A stretch of 45,950 bases of DNA from a virus. Below are positions 15,503 through 24,469 of the stretch, one piece after another. The position numbers and the translations under genes are program-made. The notes beneath the pieces were generated by a model. It saw nothing but the letters and a program-made list of their open reading frames with translations. It did not search any database and was not told the DNA's origin. The DNA is taken from the IMG/VR virus record IMGVR_UViG_3300033149_007212, positions 1 through 45,950 of that record. The stretch is one strand, 5' to 3'. Every line of letters begins with the position of its first letter. The stretch's first letter is position 1.

Positions 15503-15785
15503 AGGTGCCGGTGTAGTTGAATGGCTCGAAATGCTGTGGAAGGCATGGTCGGAAAAATTTCCGCAGCGGGCCGCGGCTTATGCCGAATATGTTAAACGGC
15601 GTCGAGAACAGCTTTGGCGACCAACCGGCATGAGTCGTGACGGTACTATGGCCTATGAGGGAGCAATACCGGCGGATATCTATATTGTAATTACCGCCAA
15701 ATATCCGGATTTCTTCAATACACCAACTAATTACGAATTAGCATTGAAGGTGTTCTGTGGAGACCATAGACCGAAATCGAGATAG
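15468..15785 (+). CDS. hypothetical protein, 105 aa (head completion region)
   Basis: Not recognised. Mixed helix and strand, with Trp-rich segments (VVEWLEMLWKAWSEKFP). GTG at 15468 follows GGAGGCGGCTC. It lies between capsid and tail-adaptor genes, separated from the latter by the long glycosyltransferase gene. Confidence 0.65.
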   Translation: MARLKDPSILIKGAGVVEWLEMLWKAWSEKFPQRAAAYAEYVKRRREQLWRPTGMSRDGTMAYEGAIPADIYIVITAKYPDFFNTPTNYELALKVFCGDHRPKSR

Positions 15786-15799
15786 GGAGGACAGCGATA

Positions 15800-18280
15800 A
15801 TGAGGAAACGGCAACCGAAAGTACCGATTAGCCTGTGCCTAATTGGTCGGAATTGTGAGAAGGAAATTCAGCGTTTTCATCGCCAAGTCGTAAAACCGCT
15901 GCTTTTAAATGATAAAGACGAGGTAATATTTGTCGATACGGCCTCAACAGATAAAACAGTAGCAGAGGCTAAAAAACGGGGTTGGCATGTCATTGACGGT
16001 AAACGATTTGTTGAGCCACGTTTGCTCGCTCTTGCTAAACAGATAGCGCCCAAAGAGCTGGAACGTTGGATTGATCATCCACATATAAAGGGCGGAATCC
16101 TGAGATCGTTTGCTGAAGCACGAGAGCGATCATTTGCAGCGGCCCGTAATCGGGTCGTAATGTGGCTCGATTTGGACGATAAGCTGGTTGAGCCGGAAAA
16201 TTTACGGCTTTTTATCGATCACTGCTTTGGAGATCCGAAACGACACGGCGCTATATTTTTGCCTTACGATTATGCTTTCGATCAGTTCGGTAATTGCATC
16301 CTCACTCTTTGGCGTGAACGAATAGTCAGCAAAGAGGATTACGAATGGCGGGGTGCTTGTCATGAGGTGTTGTGTCCGAAGAAGGGCCGTGAAAAGTATA
16401 TAAATTTTATGGCCCGTGATCCTAACGCCCCGTTTAGAGTTCAGCACTTGAAACCGCCAGCTTCACATTTTAGTGATCTCCGTAATTATGTGATTATGTA
16501 TTACGATTGGTATATCCGCGACAATCAAGATCCGCGTACTCTTTTCTATCTCGGAAACGCTTGTCGCGGATTAGAGCGCTGGCTCGAAGCTATTAGATAT
16601 TATGAACAATTTGTCAAGCTGAGTGGCAATTTTGAAGATATCTTTATCGCTTATCTTAGCTGGGGCCAGGCATTGATGAAGCTGGGGCGTTTTTGGGAGG
16701 CTATTGATGTTGCCGATAAGGCGCAGAAAATAAAGCCCACCGACCCGCGACCGCTCTATTTCAAGGCTGAGTGCTGGTATCGTATGCGTAACTGGAAGGC
16801 GGCAATTGAATGTATACGACAGGGTGAAGGACGACCGATACCCGATACTCTTCACGCTGTCGATCCGACCGGCACACAGATGATGCCACCGATGATTGCC
16901 GCCCTTGCTGCCCGGGAAATGGGCGATGTCGAATTGGCTATGCATTACGCCACAAAAGCCCGGCAAGCAGCACCAAACGACCAGGTTTTACAACAAGCAT
17001 ATCATGATTTTATACAGTGGGCACGGGCAGAAAAGATAGTGCAAGCACAGGCTGTGGCAGTAAATACAGCTAAAGATAAAATCGACGTCGCTAAGCTGCT
17101 CGTCATCAGTCCACACGCCGCTGATAAAGGATTTGGTGTACCTGAGACTGCAGTACCTGGTGGTTACTCCGGTAAAAAGACACTGGCTATTTACTGTCCG
17201 CATACGTCAACCCGCTGGGGACCGTTGACGGACGGGCGCGGACTGGGAGCCAGCGAAAAGATGGTGTGGCTGATAGCGAAGCGGCTGGCCAAGCGGGGTT
17301 TAGCCGTAACGGTTTATTGTCGACTTGCTGACCCGCCCGGTAAATATGATGGTGTCGAATGGCGTCATTATGCCACCTATAATCCGAAACTTTATCGAGA
17401 CTATATTCTTCTTTGGCGCGCCCCGCAGCTATTGGCTCATACTCATTTTGCGTGCGGTAAGCTATATGTCTGGATGCACGATGTCGGTTTCGATACGGTG
17501 TGGACACCAGACGTATTAAAGCAGGTCAATAAAGTACTGTTTCTGAGCAAGTTTCATAGGAGCAAACACCCAAGCGTGCCGGAATCGAAAGTGTACTACA
17601 CTCGAAACGGCATCGATCTGGATCTTCATTTGTGGAATGGTGAAAAAGAAGAGAAAAAAATCGTTTATATGTCATGCCCGACCCGCGGTTGGTTGACGAC
17701 TTGTGAAATCTTCAATGAATCTAAACTTGCCGAAGAGGGCTATGAGCTCCATCTCTTTTATGGATTTACTGAAGGATTTGACGACGCCGCCAACCAGCAA
17801 ATTGCCGGCTACATACCAGATCTCGACCGAGAATACGTATTGCGAGATTATCAGGCCGAATGCCTGCGCGTAGCCGACGAGAGCCCGGGAATCGTACGGC
17901 GCGGCATGGTCAATTGGCACGAAATCGCCCAGGAATTGAAAACAGCTAAAATTTGGCTGTATCCGACGCGGTTCGATGAAATCAGTTGTGTTGCAGCAAT
18001 GGAAGCCCAAGCGGCGGGTTGCCTGATTATGGCTACCGATAGTGGTGCTTTGGCTGAAACCCTTGCTGGATATAAGCTGTGGGTTAATCCCGGCAAGATA
18101 GATGTAGAAAGGTGGGCCAAGGTTTTGCGACGACAAATAATGTGGGATCGCCGCAAGATGAGCGAGGCGGCCCGCAGGTTCGATATAGAAACTTTGGCCG
18201 ATGAGTGGATGCGCGATTTGTTTGTGGAGGTCAAACATGGCGAGTGTAAACGAATTAAGGCAAAAAGTTCAGGCTCTTGA
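15800..18280 (+). CDS. GT-A / TPR / GT-B fusion glycosyltransferase
   Basis: This 826-residue protein joins three parts. Residues 1-235 are a GT2-like domain with FVDTASTDKT (44-53) and MWLDLDD (D124, D126, D127). Residues about 240-420 are TPR repeats (LFYLGNACRGLERWLEAIRY and following). Residues about 430-826 are a GT-B fold domain with a GLGASEKMV loop and a C-terminal E-x7-E type motif in DEISCVAAMEAQAAG. Such enzymes transfer sugars to proteins or lipids, and TPRs can hold the acceptor. It lies between capsid and tail genes, so virion glycosylation is the natural guess. The start follows AGGGAGGACAGCGATA. Composition is AT-richer than the capsid gene. Confidence 0.8.
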   Translation: MRKRQPKVPISLCLIGRNCEKEIQRFHRQVVKPLLLNDKDEVIFVDTASTDKTVAEAKKRGWHVIDGKRFVEPRLLALAKQIAPKELERWIDHPHIKGGILRSFAEARERSFAAARNRVVMWLDLDDKLVEPENLRLFIDHCFGDPKRHGAIFLPYDYAFDQFGNCILTLWRERIVSKEDYEWRGACHEVLCPKKGREKYINFMARDPNAPFRVQHLKPPASHFSDLRNYVIMYYDWYIRDNQDPRTLFYLGNACRGLERWLEAIRYYEQFVKLSGNFEDIFIAYLSWGQALMKLGRFWEAIDVADKAQKIKPTDPRPLYFKAECWYRMRNWKAAIECIRQGEGRPIPDTLHAVDPTGTQMMPPMIAALAAREMGDVELAMHYATKARQAAPNDQVLQQAYHDFIQWARAEKIVQAQAVAVNTAKDKIDVAKLLVISPHAADKGFGVPETAVPGGYSGKKTLAIYCPHTSTRWGPLTDGRGLGASEKMVWLIAKRLAKRGLAVTVYCRLADPPGKYDGVEWRHYATYNPKLYRDYILLWRAPQLLAHTHFACGKLYVWMHDVGFDTVWTPDVLKQVNKVLFLSKFHRSKHPSVPESKVYYTRNGIDLDLHLWNGEKEEKKIVYMSCPTRGWLTTCEIFNESKLAEEGYELHLFYGFTEGFDDAANQQIAGYIPDLDREYVLRDYQAECLRVADESPGIVRRGMVNWHEIAQELKTAKIWLYPTRFDEISCVAAMEAQAAGCLIMATDSGALAETLAGYKLWVNPGKIDVERWAKVLRRQIMWDRRKMSEAARRFDIETLADEWMRDLFVEVKHGECKRIKAKSSGS

Positions 18281-18650
18281 AGAGCAGCTCCGTAAACTTA
18301 GGCTAACCGATAAGGCTGCCGTAGCCGTTACATTGGAAGATTATGATCGGCGAATCGCACGGCTTGAGAAAATAATGACCGATACAGTTAAGAAAGTAAA
18401 ACGGGACGTTGCTGAATTACAAGCCGATCAGCAACGGTTCTTCAGTGATCTCAGTGCTGCCTGGGAAAAGGTACGGGCGGCTGTTAAGCAGGCTGAAGAA
18501 TTGGTAGCTGTTGCTAAAGATATGAGCGCTAAAATAGAAGAGAAACAGCGCCTTCACCGACAGGATATAGAACGACTACTCAGTGACCTCGGTGTTGTAC
18601 ACGAAATAAAGGATACTGTAGAGGAATTGAAGAAGAAACTGGAGAGGTAA
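18237..18650 (+). CDS. coiled-coil protein, 137 aa
   Basis: The protein is almost one continuous coiled coil (residues 3-28, 38-60, 63-105 and 115-137), highly charged, without hydrophobic spans. ATG at 18237 follows GGAGGTCAAAC inside the end of the glycosyltransferase gene. It is followed after 1 bp by the tail adaptor gene. It may be a fibre or neck coiled coil; the function is not known. Confidence 0.7.
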   Translation: MASVNELRQKVQALEEQLRKLRLTDKAAVAVTLEDYDRRIARLEKIMTDTVKKVKRDVAELQADQQRFFSDLSAAWEKVRAAVKQAEELVAVAKDMSAKIEEKQRLHRQDIERLLSDLGVVHEIKDTVEELKKKLER

Positions 18651-18651
18651 A

Positions 18652-19614
18652 ATGGTAAACGCCACCCTCCACGAAATCATACAAGAGGTTCAGCGTATAA
18701 CTGGCCGTAACGATCCCGATTGGACGAGCCGAATTGAATCGGCAGTGCGCCGAGCTTATCGCGCGTGGGAATCGGAATTTGCTTGGCGGGATCTCCAGTT
18801 CGTTGACGAGATTACTTTTTATGGCAACGATCCGTATTTGATCCTGCCCCAAGATGTCGAGCAGGTGGTATGGATGATCGATGCCACCAACTATAACGAA
18901 ATCGAAGCGTCAGACGGCCAATGGGATCGGCGCGACCCGTGGGCAGTGGCAAAAGATTATCGAACTTATGCCTACGAATGGGAACCGGTAGGTTACAGAC
19001 CGTTTTCGACGCTCGTTTCTACGGCTACACTCACCGTTGAATACGTAGTATCCGGCGCATTGCCGACTCATACAAAAATTCTTCAAGTACGCGGCTATTG
19101 GCAGCTGAGTGGTGCGACACTCGCCAATCAAAAATATGAAGCCGTTCAGCAATATGCCATGACGACGATGTCGGCTGTCAGTACCTTTGCACTCAATGCC
19201 GTTTTGACTGACGGACTGGCCGCTAATCTTGTCACCGCCCAAACCTGCCCCGTCGTCCTCAAAACCCCCGACGGCTCGGTAGTTGGCATTATCCCACCTG
19301 GCCGGCTCGAAAGCGAATATTACTGGGTTAAGCTATTTAACATGCCCCAAAACGGCACTAAGATTAAATACGGTGCTATACGCCGTGTCGCACCAGTAAC
19401 CTATTTCTCACTCTATGCCGATGCCGTTCTACCTGGAGCCGATCCTGAATATCTCCTGTGGCAGGCCGCAGCCGATATTTTCAGCGAACTCAAAGAAGCG
19501 GAATGGGCTGTGTATGCCCTAAAACGGGCCAATGCCGCAATGCGTCGTCAACGTGAAAAAGAAGTACTATTCGGAGATCACGCCAGTAGGATTATACCGG
19601 AGGATAATACCTAA
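18652..19614 (+). CDS. head-tail adaptor / tail tubular protein A-like
   Basis: This 320-residue protein fits podovirus adaptor (gp11/gp4-like) proteins by position after the head genes and before the tail hub. The helical N-terminus (EIIQEVQRITGRNDPDWTSR) is followed by AYRAWESEFAWRDLQF, a segment typical of adaptors. A beta-rich middle and a helical end (ELKEAEWAVYALKRANAAMR) follow. It would form the ring under the portal. The family call is moderate. Confidence 0.65.
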   Translation: MVNATLHEIIQEVQRITGRNDPDWTSRIESAVRRAYRAWESEFAWRDLQFVDEITFYGNDPYLILPQDVEQVVWMIDATNYNEIEASDGQWDRRDPWAVAKDYRTYAYEWEPVGYRPFSTLVSTATLTVEYVVSGALPTHTKILQVRGYWQLSGATLANQKYEAVQQYAMTTMSAVSTFALNAVLTDGLAANLVTAQTCPVVLKTPDGSVVGIIPPGRLESEYYWVKLFNMPQNGTKIKYGAIRRVAPVTYFSLYADAVLPGADPEYLLWQAAADIFSELKEAEWAVYALKRANAAMRRQREKEVLFGDHASRIIPEDNT

Positions 19615-21293
19615 TGAAACTACTGGAGCAATACTGGTTCGGCCCCGAAGAAGGGCTGGATGCCGACACCCATCCGTTTTTGATGGGTGAGAAGAAGTGT
19701 CCGTATCTGAAGAATGTGAATCTCAGTACGGACGAGACCATCAAATGGGCCTGTGGCGACATCACCATTGGCGGCCCCTGGGGCAATCCGGCTGCATCAT
19801 ACTCATGGAAACCTATTCACGCCATCATCCCATGGTATGACATACCGAATAATAACTTTGTTGTCCACGTCCATGCCGGTAATCATCTCTGGCATAATGA
19901 TGACGCCGATCCATACCTCTTCAATTGGGTACCGATGACTCAGCTAAGTTTGGCTGATGTCGCTACGCATTGGGCTCTCACATCTTGTTATAATATCAGC
20001 AGCGGTTATTCAGATAGCTCATACGCTATTGGCATAGTCGGTATCGAACCCTACACAAACCAGACTTATCCCAATCTCGTCTTATGGAATTGCAGCACAC
20101 AAGGCGATCCATTTACCGTTCACTCCAGCTATGCCCCGAACTGGATCACTTCTTATCAAGGCCGTTTGTGGATTACCGAGCCGCCGGCCCGACTACGCTG
20201 GAGTAACATCGAGGACGGAGCCGTTTTCGATCCGTCAAACTATCTCGAAGTACAGCCGGAAGACGGCGACCGCATCGTTGCTGTCGTCCCCCTGCGTAGT
20301 ATCGAGCCGCGACTTATCATCTTCAAGCAGCGGTCGATTTATTTATTCGACGTCGTTTGGTCAAATGGGGCGCTGATCCCGACAACCGAGAACAGCATCG
20401 ATACCACAAATTCCGCCATCAAGATATTGTCGAAAGAAATCGGCTGCATCGCACCACGAACAATCCAATACGTCTCCGGCAGCGAACGGGCCGATATTTT
20501 CTTTCTGAGCGAGAAGGGTGTCTATTCGATATTGCGACTGGAGCAGGACATCGGCGGTGGCCTCTCCGAACCGCTTTCGCGCGGAATCCAGAAATATATC
20601 GATCGCATCACCCCGTCAGCAATCCATAAGGCCGTCGCCGCCGTCCACGATAACAAATACTATCTTGCCGTGCCCCTCGACGGCGCGACAGAGAACTCGG
20701 CTATTCTCGTCTTCGATTTGGTACGGAAACGCTGGGAGACCTTTCTCGATAAGGACGTCCAATCGTTCCTGCGAACCAAACTGGGCAATAAAGAATACCT
20801 ATTCGGCGCCCTCTACTCGTCGAATGTGAGCACGCCGGAAGTCGTCGTCACCACGTCCAGCGGCGCGACGCTCCTGTCCAACTGCTGGCCGGTGGTGCAA
20901 ATCGGCGCCCTATCTCCGACGACGTATGTCACGATGCCGGGCGTGGACTACACCTTTCAGGTCCACACCCCGCTCTTCAACCTCGGCGTGCCGAATCGGG
21001 CCAAGCGCTGGAAACTGGCCGAGCTCTATTACCACTACGAGCCGGTAGGCGAGCCCGCCGTATTCTACATCCGGGCTCGTACCAGCCGAGACAGTTACAC
21101 GACCGGCGACATGCCATTGCTGACCCACTTCACCCTTAGCTCGGCCCAGTTCCACAACACCCTAACGATCAACTTGGCCGACTTACGGCCATCGGAATAC
21201 ATACAGTTCGATCTCTATTCTTTCCGCCCGTTCACCCTCAAGCTGCTGGGCGCGCGGGTGGTAGGACATGTGCAAGAAGATATCTGGGAATAG
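19614..21293 (+). CDS. tail hub / nozzle protein (tail tubular protein B-like)
   Basis: This 559-residue, beta-rich protein resembles podovirus nozzle proteins such as tail tubular protein B and P22 gp10-type hub proteins. Characteristic segments are YQGRLWITEPPARLRWSNI, PEDGDRIVAVVPLRSIEPRL, IIFKQRSIYLFDVVW and KYYLAVPLDG, which look like propeller blades. It overlaps the adaptor stop by 1 nt. It would close the tail tube before ejection. Confidence 0.75.
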   Translation: MKLLEQYWFGPEEGLDADTHPFLMGEKKCPYLKNVNLSTDETIKWACGDITIGGPWGNPAASYSWKPIHAIIPWYDIPNNNFVVHVHAGNHLWHNDDADPYLFNWVPMTQLSLADVATHWALTSCYNISSGYSDSSYAIGIVGIEPYTNQTYPNLVLWNCSTQGDPFTVHSSYAPNWITSYQGRLWITEPPARLRWSNIEDGAVFDPSNYLEVQPEDGDRIVAVVPLRSIEPRLIIFKQRSIYLFDVVWSNGALIPTTENSIDTTNSAIKILSKEIGCIAPRTIQYVSGSERADIFFLSEKGVYSILRLEQDIGGGLSEPLSRGIQKYIDRITPSAIHKAVAAVHDNKYYLAVPLDGATENSAILVFDLVRKRWETFLDKDVQSFLRTKLGNKEYLFGALYSSNVSTPEVVVTTSSGATLLSNCWPVVQIGALSPTTYVTMPGVDYTFQVHTPLFNLGVPNRAKRWKLAELYYHYEPVGEPAVFYIRARTSRDSYTTGDMPLLTHFTLSSAQFHNTLTINLADLRPSEYIQFDLYSFRPFTLKLLGARVVGHVQEDIWE

Positions 21294-21301
21294 GAGGAAA
21301 A

Positions 21302-22189
21302 ATGGGACCGTTAACACTCGCCGCAATCGGACAAGCCGTCGGCGGAACCGCCGGGATCGCCGGAGGTGTCCTCCAGGGCATCAAACAGCGCAAGGCCACC
21401 AAGAAACAGCGGCGGTATCTCGAGCGGCTCATGGATCAGCTGACCAGCAAATACGAAAAGGGTTACGCAGAGGAGGCCGCAGCCGGGCTATATGGCCTCG
21501 GTCGGGCCAAGCGCGAGGCCCTCACCGCTACCCGCGCTGCCCTCAATCGGGCCCGGCTGCTCGTGGCGCAGACGTTCCTCTCCGCCCCCTACCAGGCCAT
21601 GAGCCAGTACATCGCCGAGCGGTTTCGGCAGCCGTTGCCTGAACCGCTGGCGGAAGAGTATACGAACCGACTCCGGGCGGCCCAGAAGGCCCGCGGCACC
21701 TTCTACGGCGGTGCGCCGGCGAAGGACGAGGCTGCAATGCTCACCCGTATGGCCGAACAGCAGCGGATGGCACTCCTACCCACGTTGCGGCAAATGGCCA
21801 CGGATCCGACGATGCTGCAGGTCCAGCTCGAGAACCAACTCCTGGCCCAGTTAGCGGCCACGGATCAGTTGGAGACGGCCACCTTCAACCGGCTGATCTC
21901 GGCCCGGCAGTCGGCCGCCCAGATCGCCGCGGCCCGCATTGGTCCGCTCGCCCAGATCACCATGGGTCTCGGTAGCCAGGTCCCGTTCAGCGCCGTTAGC
22001 CCGCTCGCCGGCGGCCTGCAGGCGGCCTCGGGGGCAATCAGCGGTATGAGCAGCCTGCTCGTCGACATTGCCGGCGTCCAGGCCCAGCAGCAGCAAGCGG
22101 CGGCGCTGTCGAGGATGGCGCAAGGCGGTAGCGGTAGTAGTCGATTTCAGGTCGCAGGCAAATCTCTCAACGAACTCTATAGTATTTAA
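21302..22189 (+). CDS. internal virion / ejection protein, 295 aa
   Basis: An Ala-rich helical protein with a hydrophobic glycine-rich N-terminus (LAAIGQAVGGTAGIAGGVLQ), typical of podovirus ejection proteins that enter the host membrane, and a second Gly/Ala/Ser-rich stretch (residues 225-255). It is the first of four such genes after the tail hub, like T7 gp14 in position. ATG follows TAGGAGGAAAA. Confidence 0.65.
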   Translation: MGPLTLAAIGQAVGGTAGIAGGVLQGIKQRKATKKQRRYLERLMDQLTSKYEKGYAEEAAAGLYGLGRAKREALTATRAALNRARLLVAQTFLSAPYQAMSQYIAERFRQPLPEPLAEEYTNRLRAAQKARGTFYGGAPAKDEAAMLTRMAEQQRMALLPTLRQMATDPTMLQVQLENQLLAQLAATDQLETATFNRLISARQSAAQIAAARIGPLAQITMGLGSQVPFSAVSPLAGGLQAASGAISGMSSLLVDIAGVQAQQQQAAALSRMAQGGSGSSRFQVAGKSLNELYSI

Positions 22190-22205
22190 TCATAGGAGGT
22201 AACCG

Positions 22206-23204
22206 ATGGCCTTTGCGATGAGCGAACTCGGATTCTACGGCGGAGCCCTGCCCGGATTCGGGATCCACTCCTTTCTCGGCAGCCTGGCGACTCGGTCCTT
22301 TTTCGGCCCGAGCTGGGACTGGATCCAGCCGGCGGCCACCCCGACTCTGGGGTTGCGCGATATCATAACGATGACCCTCGGCGACGTCCCCACCAGCCTG
22401 CTCCGGTCCGATATCAAGGAGAAGGCCGAGCAGCTGGCCACGGAGATCCAGGGGCTGCCGGCCGAGGAGGCGGCGAAGCGGATCCAGGAGTTCACGAGCC
22501 AGCTCGGCGGCGGCGAGACCGGTGCCCGGGCAGAGTTGGTCTACCAGCCGGAGATGCTCTCGTCCCCCTATCTCGAGGCCCCCGCCCTGGAGGAGGTGGT
22601 GCGGCAGCAACTCCAGGCCGAGAAGAAGTCACCGCTCTGGGAGCTGCTCGGGACATTCGGCGAGGAGGGAGCGCTCCGGGAACTGCAAGCGCTCCTCAGC
22701 GGCGAAGAGACCGGGGCTCTCACCGCAGCCATCACGGGTCGACAACCGACCGAAGCCGTTGACCGCGCTGTCGCCGCCCAGCTCCTGCGCGATCTTGGTC
22801 CGGTCAAGCTGGCCAGCGGCGAGATCTTCAACCCGTACTCCATGGACCTCCAGGAACTGGTGCGCGAATACCAGCTGCCCAGTGAGCTGAAAGGCCATCA
22901 GCTCATGGAATTTGGTATGGGGATGTTCTCCAAATACGATCTCGGATTGACAAAGGAACGGCTCGGTGTACTCAAGAAGGCCATGCAAACTGGGGCCGAC
23001 ACCGGTTACGGCGGCAAGAAGGGCTACCGGCTTTGGCAACCGCTCCTCGATATCGCCGAGCGGCTCGAGCCGGGTAAGGAAATAAGTCAGTCAGTCAATT
23101 ATAGCGGCCGCCCGCTCGGCTGGGCTTTTGACGTCGTCTACAGCGGCCGGGCCGGTAGCGGATTCGGTAAAGGACTGGCTGAAGTGCTGTATGGGTTAGT
23201 ATAA
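22206..23204 (+). CDS. internal virion protein, 332 aa
   Basis: Not recognised at the sequence level. Mostly helical with many Leu/Glu/Gln, a Gly/Phe-rich start, and a Gly/Tyr-rich end (SGRPLGWAFDVVYSGRAGSG). It lies between two putative ejection proteins in one transcript, each with its own GGAGG site, and is assigned by context. Confidence 0.6.
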   Translation: MAFAMSELGFYGGALPGFGIHSFLGSLATRSFFGPSWDWIQPAATPTLGLRDIITMTLGDVPTSLLRSDIKEKAEQLATEIQGLPAEEAAKRIQEFTSQLGGGETGARAELVYQPEMLSSPYLEAPALEEVVRQQLQAEKKSPLWELLGTFGEEGALRELQALLSGEETGALTAAITGRQPTEAVDRAVAAQLLRDLGPVKLASGEIFNPYSMDLQELVREYQLPSELKGHQLMEFGMGMFSKYDLGLTKERLGVLKKAMQTGADTGYGGKKGYRLWQPLLDIAERLEPGKEISQSVNYSGRPLGWAFDVVYSGRAGSGFGKGLAEVLYGLV

Positions 23205-23215
23205 AGGAGGCAACT

Positions 23216-24457
23216 ATGCCGATCGTAGGCGAACAGTATTATGGTGAAATGCGGCAGCTGGGCCAGCAGCAGTTTCAGTTCGCGATGGCCCTGAAGAAGT
23301 TGATGGAAGAGCGTGAGCGGTTCAGGCAGCAGCAAGAGCTCGCCAAAAAGCACCTTAAAGCCCAGGTCGATTATTGGAATAATCAGATTGAGCTGGAAAA
23401 ACAGCGAACGGCTTACGAGCAGCAAAAGCTCAACCTACACCAAATGGAGCATCAACAGCGGATGAAGGTGCTCGAAATGCAATATAACAAATTTAAAGCT
23501 GAAATAGATCAATTAAAAGACGAGGGAGAAATTAAAAAACGAACCAACGAGTTTATAAATCAGATGTTCAATTATCTCCAAGAGTCACCGGAAGCTATGG
23601 AGAAACTGCAGAAAGCCGCACCTGCTATTGTTGCTGGCGCTGCTGGCGCTCCGCCTGCGGTAACAACAAGTTTATTGCCAACTGAATTACTACAAACCGC
23701 AACCGGTGAACAGCCCAAGCCGATGACGAAGAGTGAGCTCGACGCCCTCGATACCGCTACAACCGGGCTGGTCAAGGGGACGTTCAATATGAAGTTGCCG
23801 GATGGTACGACCGTCAGCACACCGGAAGACGCCGCTAAAGCTTATGACCGACTTAATCGGATGACAATGACAAAAGTGAACGCACTCAATGCCGAGCTTC
23901 AGAAATATGGTCTTGATCTCTTACAAGCCCGTACATTAGAAGAGGCTGCTAACGACGCAAAAAAATTAGTAGCCAACCTGGATTCAAAAGGAGTACAGGA
24001 AAAAATTAAACAAACAGCTGGGAATTATCAAGAAGCTGTAGAAAGACTAAAGTCAATGGCAGCATCAATTCAAGAAGATTTCAGTAAATATACGAGAGCC
24101 CAAAGCGTTTTGACACGAATCAATTCGGGCGTTCGAAAAGTGATGGAAGACGCTTATTATGAAGCAAAAACCAAAGGTATCCCGCAACCGCTCGTATACG
24201 CCAGACAAAAAGTCAATCAAAAATACGGTAAGGCACTCAAACGCCTCAGCTTCTTGGCCAGCGATCCGGACGTGCAACCAATACTGGATGCTTTCTACAG
24301 TACGGCAGATAAAAAAGCCAAGCGACCCGGAAAAGAAAAACCTATTGTCGATGAACTAATGGGGCTTTTGAGAGCTAAGTTCCCCAACGATTCTAATGAA
24401 GATATCAGAGCCCTCATTGTTCTCCTCTATCAAACCCATGGCGGTTTCGGTTCATAA
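23216..24457 (+). CDS. internal virion protein with long coiled coil, 413 aa
   Basis: Residues 20-115 are a Gln/Lys/Glu-rich coiled coil (for example QQQELAKKHLKAQVDYW). A flexible Ala/Pro-rich part follows, and then a helical C-terminal domain. It precedes the 2341-residue gene by 12 bp. The position and composition match middle ejection proteins of short-tailed phages. The ATG follows AAAGGAGGCAACT. Confidence 0.6.
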   Translation: MPIVGEQYYGEMRQLGQQQFQFAMALKKLMEERERFRQQQELAKKHLKAQVDYWNNQIELEKQRTAYEQQKLNLHQMEHQQRMKVLEMQYNKFKAEIDQLKDEGEIKKRTNEFINQMFNYLQESPEAMEKLQKAAPAIVAGAAGAPPAVTTSLLPTELLQTATGEQPKPMTKSELDALDTATTGLVKGTFNMKLPDGTTVSTPEDAAKAYDRLNRMTMTKVNALNAELQKYGLDLLQARTLEEAANDAKKLVANLDSKGVQEKIKQTAGNYQEAVERLKSMAASIQEDFSKYTRAQSVLTRINSGVRKVMEDAYYEAKTKGIPQPLVYARQKVNQKYGKALKRLSFLASDPDVQPILDAFYSTADKKAKRPGKEKPIVDELMGLLRAKFPNDSNEDIRALIVLLYQTHGGFGS

Positions 24458-24469
24458 CGCGGAGGATCT

